A DNA stretch of 64,000 nucleotides, taken from assembly GCA_948567375.1 (NCBI GenBank), contig OX419758.1:64385965-64449964 (forward strand). The letters are read 5' to 3'. Numbering within the stretch: the stretch's first letter is position 1; each line of letters opens with the position of its first letter. Source of the stretch: Lunularia cruciata (lineage: Eukaryota; Streptophyta; Marchantiopsida; Lunulariales; Lunulariaceae). A program made the position numbers and the translations under genes. The notes beneath the pieces are model-generated. The model was not told where the DNA came from. It made no database searches and worked only from the letters and a program-made list of their open reading frames with translations. Below, piece after piece: positions 54,868 through 64,000 of the stretch.

Positions 54868-57800
54868 GATGAAGGACTTTTCTAAGCCCTTTCTTATTGC
54901 GAGCATGGTAGACATTACAATTTATAAGCAAAACAGCATATCCTAAATCAAAGGTATTTAGCTCTTACGAGCTCGATGCCATTGCTTTTAAATCTCATTT
55001 CATATATATACTTGAAATGTTATATATTCTTGAAAATAAGGGACTAAGATTCAAGAAAAAAAGAAAATTACTCTAAATTAATTTAGAATATAAGTAAATT
55101 AATTTTAGATCATCATATCCAAGTCTAGTACATCATATTAGACTCCATATTTTTTGTTATTTTAGCAGTTTAATCATTTGACCAAGGAAACCTACATGTA
55201 GATCTTATTCATGGATTCTTTTGCTTCTATCTTTTGAAATATTTATGTTCTACTCTTACATTTAGTTTGGAAATTTTATTATTCATTCATGAACTACCCA
55301 TGTAAAAGATAACATAACTATCAAGAATAAATACACATATAGTATGATGTTTAAGATCACATACAGGATTAAATTTACGCAGATACACTTCATTATCTTC
55401 AAAATGTATTAAGGTACTATGATTATTTAGATATTATTTTGTAAATTTTCCATCAATATATAGATTTTATGTAGGATTTATATAATTTATATCTTTATCT
55501 AAGGTATTCAAAAAAATGTTGCATTTAGATAGAAATATCTTCACTTATCTAAATTTGAAAATAAGGATTTTTATTACTAGTAAAAGAATACTCGAATAAT
55601 TTTACCTCTATTTGTAAAGAATTTATATTAGCTACTTCATTACTTGTGTGGTCTTCAGCATTAAAGAGTTTTACTTCCAGATATTTTCTGAAGTATTATT
55701 TTCAGAGGTCGTCATTATAAAAATTCAGGAGACTTTTCATAGGAACCATAGGTTCTTATGAAAATGAAAATGAAGAAGGCACATTTCCAAGAAAAAAAGA
55801 GAGAATAGTTAACATAGCGATGTGACTAAATGATGGGTAGACTTTCTTCATAGGCTGTTTTACTATAGAATTATAAAGAGTATTAGTTGCAGGATAAAGA
55901 CAGATTAACAACAAGTTCCCTAAAATTGTCAATAAGACAAGAGACACAAAACTTGAAATCGTGCAATTGTAAAGTTGTAAAGTTGAAACAAAATGATTCC
56001 TCTATCACTTAAGTTCCGTCTCATATAAAATTCAATTCCTTCATTCTTTCATCGACAATTGATTTTCCTTCCTTCTCGTATTGAGAATTGAATTCTCTAC
56101 TTATTGTACCAAGATTAATCTATAACCATAGATCTCTTCTTTGTCATAGCTTCCTCTATAGAGTACATCCTCTCACTTCCATTCCGTCTGTAGTAGGAAT
56201 CGGAAGATACTCTTAGTGGGAATCGGAGGATTTCAGAGCATGTATTATCCACTCCTTCTATTTACTCAAAGAACATAGCGAAAGTAAAGATGGGGAGGAT
56301 AGAGTTAAGATGAGTTCGCGTCATTATGTTCGAATTTTGTATTATTTAGATAAACTAAAGAATTTAAATAAATTAAAAAGTACATAAAATGTGTATAAAG
56401 AAAAATGCTTTCAACTATGCCCGGAAATGATTCCTTGAGTTGATGCGTGAAGAGAAATCATACGAAATGAATTGGATATATAAAATCATACACATAAACA
56501 AGAAAGAAGAAAGACAAATACATTGAGGCCTCGTTACAAGAGAACTTAAACACGGATGGATGGAGAGCCAATATAAAAAAATTTAAATGATCTATGTCTT
56601 CATCTTATTAAATGGAAAATACATTTCAAAGTTGAATTAACATTTTTTTACATAACTTATGTAAATAAAAGGTTTGAAGATGAGTTAGATATCATTGTAT
56701 CAACGGGGCACGATGAAGAAGGCGGGTTCAAATCCAAAGGCAGAGTTCAAGTTTGAGAGATCAAGAATAATGTAAAAAATGGACGTAGCGGTATCAAGAA
56801 CGACACAATCTTTTCCATTCTCAAGTGCCTAATATATTGGGGTTATAAGAGGGAGTCAATTTCCTCACTATAAATGATTTAGGGTCAAGTGTGAAATCTT
56901 CCTCTAGTCCTCTAGCGATAAAGAAAATGATATTTTCGGAGTGTGAAATCTAATAGGATTGAGAGCGTAAGGAAGAAATTGAAGGAAAACTAAAGAAATA
57001 GAAATTTCAAGGTCTCTTCCAAAGTAGCACTCACTACTGAAACTTTCTCTGATGATATTGCTAAACAATTAGAGGAATCTAGTCACGTAATGAAAGCTAA
57101 GTAGAGTTATAAATAAACTAAGATTAAAGCTCAAAAAATGGCACAGATGGAGAAGTAGAAACCAAAAGTGGAAGCTAGAAAATAATGCTCTTGGAGAAAC
57201 AAACAAAAAAAGCTTGAGAAAAGAAAATTAAAAGAAAGGAAAGCTAAGTCAAAGAGGTTCCATTCATTGACTCTAGAATTAGCTAAAGTTAGGAAATCTT
57301 GCAAGGAGATAAATAGTATTATAAGTATACTTTCCAAGATGGATATTTAGTCTCTTAGATGGATATTTAATAGTGGGCTAGAATTCTGGTTGTAAATTAC
57401 ACCACATGCAAGTTAGGTGCAAACGATAGCAAGGACTAATTTAAACCTGGTTTCGAAGTGTAGGTCTCAATTTCTATAAATAAAGTGTTTTTCATTGTCC
57501 AATTTGCACTCAAATATATTTCCCTCTTGTATCCGATCATAGGTGCTTATATGCTCCGGGATCTTTTCTTTTACATTGGAGTATACTGGTAGGCGCTTAA
57601 GTACACCTAAGTTTGCTAAAAGTCACGCCAAAGTGCATGGAATATGTTTGCATGTGTTGGTGGATGCTTCAAGGTGAGATAATATGCGTTTGTATTTGTT
57701 GGATCTTTTATGTAGTTGTGTTTGTATTTCGGAGTTCTGATGATCTATACTGCACCCAAAATATTGGTGAAATATAAAACAATAATCATGCCTGTTAAGA

Positions 57801-58701
57801 AGGATATGTTATGCACAGAACATTCTTAAAATTCTGCAGGACTCCATATCAATAAATTGGATAGCACATCCATGCTATATTATGCACACGATATAACATT
57901 TCAATGCCATTTCAACCTAGCACCATTTTTAGCAGCTACCACCTCTCTATATCTTCCTCGGCGTAATTGCTCAATCAGTTATACGGAAAGAAATTACAGA
58001 CCGATTTAATCCACGTTTAGATAAAAAGTTTCAAGGAAACAAATAATCAAGATCCTCTAGACAAGGTATCATTAATGTATTCTTACTTTGTTCGAAATAA
58101 TCACGTGTGTTAAGGTCATCTGCATAGCGTCATCTCCATATTTTCAGTTCTAACCAAGTAAAGCACTCGGGGGATGATTATCTATTTCCATACGATTGTC
58201 TTTTCAAAAAGAAGGACAACCACGTATTACATATACTAGAGGTTGCAAGTCAATGGAAGGAACTCCTGAATTCCGAGTACTATATGCTTTTCCTTGAGTC
58301 CCAGATGTACATGCACTTGTGATGTACGTGGGCATCCTCTACCATCAGTGGTGATAAGACGATAGTACCAGCGTCCAAACATTCATGGGTCAGTAATTGT
58401 TGTGACTGATTACGAACCGAATATCTGAGGTACCATGTAGAACAACTTACATCACATTATCATTCACGAACACCGAAAGGCACCAAATTGACCGAAGAAC
58501 ACACACAAGTCAAGCAACGTCATGAAACAGGAGGAAGAAGGTTTCAAGGACAGCAACTAACTTCATGAAGCATCGATACAGCACTCGCGTGTGAGATTTG
58601 AAATAGTAATCAGGTGGAGACCAAGGATTTCGTTGACGTCTTAATAGTATTCTTCTGGCCCTGTGCAGTACTACTGCAGTTTAATTCCTCCCCCGTAAGT
58701 A
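54868..58701. other. AT-rich intergenic DNA with a coding-like lysine-rich remnant
   Basis: Mostly AT-rich sequence without a recognised gene. Around 57,010-57,350 the plus strand reads as a lysine/glutamate-rich, coiled-coil-like frame (IAKQLEESSHVMKAK, KKLEKRKLKERKAK) broken by stops. It may be a dead gene or retroelement piece; the family is unknown. Confidence 0.35.
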
Positions 58702-58731
58702 GTGGACTACTTTGAATCGAAAGTAGTCCAC
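58702..58731. repeat. Perfect 12-bp stem hairpin
   Basis: GTGGACTACTTT (58702-58713), a 6-base loop GAATCG, then AAAGTAGTCCAC (58720-58731). It may be chance, a small foldback or an RNA hairpin. Confidence 0.6.
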
Positions 58732-59705
58732 ATTACTCCAGAATTATGTCCCTAGCAGTTTGGTGGATGTTTCAGCTGAACGTACCCAGATAATCGCAAC
58801 TTACATAAAGACCTTGCCTGTGAATTTATGCTGGAAACCGGCTCCTCTGCAGCCACGGTATGTTCCGCGTAATGATGTACCATTTCTTTTATCTTTTTGG
58901 TACAGTATACAGTTTCAAGGACAACAGCGCCTCACTCACTGGAAGCAGAGGAGGAAGAAGGTCTCAAAGTTTAATTACTCCTCATTGATGCAAGTTCAGA
59001 TGCGGAGGTGTACGAAAGTGATAAACTTTGAATCGATTTCACACCGGATTGATGTTGGAGTGGCATGTCACTGTTCTGCTTTTGCTGGAGTGGCATTTCA
59101 CCACTGAAAGCTTTAACCTCGGCAGAACAATATCCAGGTGTCCATCACCTCAACTATCCTGTGGATCTACGCGCTAACTTTCAGATATCTTAGTTACATC
59201 CATCGTTAAACAAAGTCTCTCACGTTTCTCGTTGCACAATGGATCGAGAACGCGGAAAGGAGAGATTTGAACAATTAGGGCCCAGTCACACGGATCCCTT
59301 TTAAGTCTTTTCAAACCCAACTATAGATCTATCAAGTTTGGATCAAATAAATTGCGGCAGATTCTATTGACAAATTACTAGGATGGTTCAGTATTTGTTT
59401 CTATACACTAATACATGGTGTCTATATTGTAGTCGGCTTGAGATATCGATTACATCAGGTGTACTTTGAGTCACAAAACAATTGAAGTTCTCTTCTTATT
59501 AGACTTATTAGAGGTGGATGGAGATTAGCAAGAAGACAGTGTGTCATAAAACTTTTGGACTGGCGAAATCATTCTACTTGTCACGTACGTACTTGTAACT
59601 GATATCTTTGAAAGGAGATTAGAACAACCGAAAGTCCAGTCATCCTTATACACTCGATTCCATTGAGCAACATGTGGGTACACTTAAGTGGTTTCGCAAA
59701 TTCTT
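58732..59705. other. Non-repetitive sequence with one short open frame
   Basis: An open plus-strand frame of 115 codons (58,760-59,107) has no recognised domain and starts weakly. I do not call it a gene. Confidence 0.3.
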
Positions 59706-59966
59706 GAGTGGTAACAAGTAGGTTTGCAATGGGGTCTCCGTGCCTATTCTGCTTGCACTCGGTGGTCGGGATATTATTTCTGCTTCTGCACTCGAGTGGT
59801 AACAAGTATGTTTGCAATGTTGAACTCCGTGTCTTTTCTGCTTGCACTCGGTGGTCGGGATATTTCTGCTTCTGCACTCGAGTGGTAGCAAGTATGTTTG
59901 CAATGTTGAACTCCGAGTCTATTCTGCTTGCACTCGGTGGTCGGGGATATTTCTGCTTCTGCACTC
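59706..59966. repeat. Minisatellite: three tandem copies of an 86-88-bp unit
   Basis: Units start at 59706 (88 bp), 59794 (86 bp) and 59880 (87 bp), each beginning GAGTGGTA(A/G)CAAGTA and ending GCTTCTGCACTC. A partial fourth copy (GGAGGTGGTGATATTTCTGC) follows. The array stays open in a minus-strand frame, but only because of its period and composition. Confidence 0.88.
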
Positions 59967-60765
59967 GGAGGTGGTGATATTTCTGCACCTCACCTCTTAA
60001 TGTGGCTGTCCATTTCCTTTATTGCCGGACATGTTTGAACGGAACGACTCTAGGAAGTGAGAACATTTTCAACTGAACTATAGTTATATCTGTATCCATC
60101 CATACTTAAGATGAGTATACTCTACATATCTATTCTACATACTGCAGATGGGCGTCGTTACGGTTATCACCAGTCATGAGATATCCAATTTGAGTCCTCT
60201 CCTTGCGGTTTGATTTATTCTAAATTCACTCTTTTATTTTTTATCTTGTTTCATTGTTAATTCTTCATATACCAAACGATGGAGTGTGGTATTCCTTGCC
60301 TGAAAGATGCTTACGTTTATTTTCAATTTCGTTTTTTAATAGTTTTTGGTTTCATTTTTTTTCCTTCAAGTACCAATGATGCATGGTGGTGATGTTCTTT
60401 TCTTGAAACATGCTTAACAGCGTTTCTTTATCGTGTTTTACTATTTATTTGATTGATTTTACTGATTCTCTTACTTGTGGTGTAAAAATAAATTTTCATT
60501 ATAATTATGTGATTTATTTTATATTGCTATTAATATGTAGACTGCATACGAAAAGTTCTGGATAAAATTTAAATTTAAATGATCGAGTAAGTTTATATAA
60601 GTACCATCGTGATCCAAGGACGGATGATGTGTTATATATATTCTATTATACATTTATGAACCATTTTAATCTATACTAATGTTATGAATTAAAAACCTGT
60701 ACCATACATAATTATATGTATGAGATCAAAATAAATGATTATATAGAGAAATTTTTTATTTGAAA

Positions 60766-60797
<32 letters not shown>

Positions 60798-61394
60798 TCA
60801 CTCCTTTTATACTTATAGACTAAAACAATACACTAGATAGATTTAAAAGGGAAATTATTGTCCTAATAATAAATTATATCTATAAACTTGTTCTCTTATA
60901 CATTTATTTGTTATCTAATATCATGCTATACATATTTGCTAATGACCATATTGTTCCGGCCAAAAATTTGCTCTAATGATCTTCATTTTCTTTGCAAGTA
61001 CATATTGATGATGAACCATTAGTTTTCTTTAGTTACTTTGAAACTAAACCGAAAGTATAAAAAATTTAATTTAAAAAATTATATAATTATATAATTAATA
61101 TTATATTAGAATAAAAATTTACTCCTTTTTACACTCTTGTATAATCATATTAAAAATATATGCTATCAAGTGTATAAAATAATTATGAAATAGTGTGAAG
61201 TACTTTTCTGGTTTTATTCAAAAAATTCATAAATTTTTTAATGGAATTATTATTGATATTCTCCTAAATTGGATTTTAATTTCTTCACAAATCTTTTCGC
61301 TAAACTACCATATAGTGTATAAGTATGCTACATGGATTTCTTTTATGTATATGTAATTATAATCAATGTTCATAACTATAATGATTTCAATAAG
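59967..61394. other. AT-rich DNA with a microsatellite
   Basis: No gene seen. A CT run (60766-60781) passes into a TA run (60781-60797). Confidence 0.5.
60766..60797. repeat. (CT)n(TA)n microsatellite
   Basis: About eight CT units followed by about eight TA units. Confidence 0.9.
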
Positions 61395-64000
61395 AAAAAG
61401 GCGACCGCGTAGAGAACACAAAGGATGGGTGTAATACCAATTAGTAGAAGTATCACCAAAAGAGTACTTCTACTAATAGGGCAAAAACCGAAATAGACTT
61501 GAGAACCTTAGAATCAATAGCTAGACATATGATTTAAAGATGAGAATTGGTTTGGTAACATCTAGAAGTATGTTACACATGATGGACTTAACAGATCAGA
61601 AAGAGGTATCACCAAAAGGGGACTTCTACTAATAGAGTAGGAACCAAAATATGCTTGAAATCTTTGAAGGCAATTTCGGAGGCCTAAACGGATGAATTAG
61701 ACCTCGAAAATATGCAAATGTCCCCCAACAAAGGAAAGGCTGGCCTTCTCTTTCCCTGCTTTGTCTCGTCAAGAGCTTTCCAACAGTACCTTACTCACGT
61801 GATTTTGAGATTCCTACATGAAGATTCCCTAAAAGATTCCCTCTGGTCAAAGCTTGTTTGACCAACCAGATAGGACCTAGACCAAACATGTCACCCATCC
61901 AAGTAAGTAATATAGGGGTGGAGCTTGCTGACATGTCACCTATCTGTGTCCCTAATCCTATGGTGGAGCTTCCTTGCCGGAGATCCTCTTTGTCTATATA
62001 ATAAAGAGAAGGTGCTCCCTTGAGACATCAATTGTTTGAGTGTGCAATCTGTGTTTTCTCTCTTCTCTTGTCCTCAGAGTATTACAATCGGAAAATACCA
62101 TCAAGCCATACAAAGGAGAGACCAAAAAGGTAAAATAGGGCTAGGCCCCAATAGAGTCTATATGAGAAATTTGCCCTACTGCACCTAAGATATCTGAGCT
62201 ATGCAAGTTGTATGGTCTACAAACAACTGAAGCATCCGAAGAAGCATCAACTAGTGTAATTACTCTCTTATGGATTGCACCAGCCATTGCTCTCTATAGA
62301 GCAATGGACACACACTGCCTAAAATATGCTACAAAGTATGAGAGTGAGAGTGTTACCACATGGCGCCTAACATGATAAGCTCTCATGCACTCCTTGACAA
62401 ATGTGTTGAACACCGTGTCCATCGCTCCATATAACTCCAAGGCTAGAAGAACAAAGAGGTGACCTCGCTACATGCCCCTATACTTGGAGACCTTACGACC
62501 TGCTATTGCACTTGCCACCCATCCAGGGGGACGAGTAATCACTCCCTCTGAAATTATATCCCGCATAAGGTCCGTAACCACGACATCCGCTACTATCACC
62601 TGATCATCTTGGACCAAGTATAAATTTACCCTGACTTGCGTCATTTGCAAAGCATACAAATGCTCCCTCCAAGCCAAATATCCACTCTCTCGTGCTATAG
62701 CAAACACTATGTCCTTAATAGCATCATGGGTAACTATCCTCTCCTCCAAAAGGACACTGTGTCATATGGACCACTGCTGCATCTAGTGTGGAACCTCACT
62801 CCCAAGTGAGTAGTTAAGATGCAGATGGGTGGACCAAACCTAGGTGAAACCTCATTGCTATAGAGAAAGTAGTTGGTGCAAGTTGGAACACCTCAATGCA
62901 CAATCGAGCTAGGATCCAAGAGCCTGCACCCTTGCAGGAGCAAGAGCAAAGATGTACTCTAGTAGCTGGAGGAATGGACGAGTCAACTAAGAGAGAATGT
63001 AGTGTATGCTCACACTGGCACTCCATCAAGGAAGACTGTAAACCTCTAGTCCAATCAGATGATAGTGATGCAAACAATGGAAAGTCCTCTCATGCCCATG
63101 TGGATAGACTATCTCTTGTTTGTCTTAATAACATCTAGAGAGAATAGGATCCCTCTTCCACCTTTGCCACATAAGTCTCCATAACCGGCCTATCAACAAC
63201 CAAAAAATGAGAGGAAAGTATGGGGTGTCAAGAGAGCTCAACTACCCAAAAATGCTATAGGTGCCGTCTCCTCCATAGATAGCAAGCCAACAACTCTACA
63301 TGAGATCGGCAAAGCCGTCTATCTAGGTGCCAAATCCCCTATCATACATTCAAAAGTCTTTGGTCCAATAATATCACAAGAGACTCCTATAATCCTCCTA
63401 TCAAAGGCTCTCAAACGTGATACGAAGGATGAGGAGGGAGGAACTGTGCACATGAGGTAAGTTGGTTTGCAAGCAATACTAGAGGAGAGTATACCAAATG
63501 CCACTTACGGATCTCCTAATAACAAAAGGTCATCCACATGGAGAACATCCTTTACAAGGGCAACATAAACTAAGAAGCATGTGACAAAATCCTTGAATCC
63601 TACTGGCAGTCCAAGAACACGTAGTCCATCTGTAGATGTGATACACCCCTCTAAAAACTCCAAGTGGCGAGTGATACCTAAAGGGGACCATGCCTTACAC
63701 TTTGACACCTTGACTCTCAAACCTACTAGATATAGCTTGGTAGTCAAGTGGTCAAAGGCCTGCCTATAAGGCTCACAATGTGTGTATCATCTGCCAAGGA
63801 GGGAAATACACAATTGGGCATGGCCAAAGTAGTAGATGGGAGAGCTCTAAAGTGAGCCATGGCAAATAAGGGTCCCCCTAACGGATCTCCTTGATGTATA
63901 CTAACAGTTGACTCCAAGACAATGACTCCCTCATGTGAACAATCGTGCTGGTAGTAAAGGGAAGCAAGAGAGCCATAAAAGATCGCATAAAAGTAACAAG
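61395..64000 (-). mobile_element. Longer LINE copy: RT, C-terminal domain and 3' UTR (continues past window), split by a solo LTR
   Basis: On the minus strand from the right edge: a GDPLGGPLFAMAHFRAL motif (about 63,845-63,895), the catalytic SLADDTHIV (about 63,775-63,805), GLRVKVSKCKAWSPLGITRH (ORF 63,747-63,505), GLPVGFKDFVTCFL and a thumb region. A linker (AMRFHLGLVHPSAS, 62,814-62,860) follows, then the C-terminal domain (ORF 62,749-62,468: IKDIVFAIARESGYLAWREH, VIVADVVVTDLMRD, RKVSKYRGM), then the 3' UTR. The VDI/ADVVVxD plus K-x-x-Y pattern suggests a PD-(D/E)xK-like nuclease, as in restriction-like-endonuclease LINEs; this is inferred by eye. It is the best-preserved copy here, although frame breaks exist, and the 5' part lies beyond the window. 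Confidence 0.8.
61430..62086 (+). mobile_element. Family 1A solo LTR inserted in the 3' UTR of the LINE copy
   Basis: 657 bp, starting TGTAATACCAATTAG and ending AGTATTACA. Flanks are ATGGG (61425-61429) and ATCGG (62087-62091), a duplication with one mismatch. The paralogous LINE at 54.2 kb shows the empty site (AAGGATGGAAGACCCC). The first of the two internal tandem units has lost about its first 100 bp. Confidence 0.88.

Noticed and set aside
59706-59966. Possible CRISPR-like array
   Set aside because: Repeat units are contiguous without unique spacers, and the genome is eukaryotic.
59581-59988. 135-codon minus frame with repeated peptide units
   Set aside because: It is the reading of a minisatellite whose unit length happens to preserve frames in part.

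Overview
This window is nuclear DNA of a land plant. Three intact intron-containing genes, all of streptophyte type (BLISTER, a plastid NusG/pTAC13 protein with a transit-like N-terminus, and a BTB/POZ protein), sit in two islands of normal base composition (about 18.1-26.5 kb and 47-53.1 kb). The rest is AT-rich, CpG-poor and packed with old, nested retroelements. Short introns, chromodomain Ty3/gypsy elements, an unusual LINE-like family and a probable mitochondrial homing-endonuclease remnant would suit a bryophyte or other non-seed plant, but that is a weak inference.

Layout. 1-875: 3' end and LTR of a chromovirus (family 1A). 876-about 5950, minus strand: a Ty3/gypsy-like element reading gag, retropepsin and then a cytosine-5 DNA methyltransferase domain, cut off by the LTR. 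6240-10693: 5'-truncated chromovirus of family 2, its RT split by a family 1 solo LTR that is itself split by a family 2 solo LTR. 10694-17990: a LINE-like element (RT plus C-terminal domain) interrupted at 11620-16894 by an internally deleted family 1B chromovirus, which carries an antisense family 2 solo LTR. 19103-26433: BLISTER, 13 exons. About 27520-27930: LAGLIDADG endonuclease remnant. About 28250-43990: a giant imperfect palindrome centred near 39025, with a complete family 2 chromovirus (29528-35098, perfect 5-bp target duplication) in the left arm and a family 1A solo LTR in the right arm. 47222-49299: pTAC13. 49829-50222: a small terminal-inverted-repeat element. 51729-53062, minus strand: BTB/POZ gene. 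54186-54853: 5'-truncated LINE copy with a perfect 14-bp target duplication. 59706-59966: minisatellite. 61395-64000: a longer LINE copy containing a solo LTR.

The three host genes are unrelated in function: BLISTER is a coiled-coil partner of Polycomb and stress pathways, pTAC13 belongs to plastid transcriptionally active chromosome, and the BTB protein is a likely ubiquitin-ligase adaptor. The most unusual content is the retrotransposon-borne DNA methyltransferase at 876-1811. Six in-frame stop codons without a frameshift show that it once coded in one frame. Next in interest are the giant palindrome, the LINE family with a nuclease-like C-terminal domain, and a family 2 LTR with a variable tandem repeat carrying heat-shock-element-like motifs.
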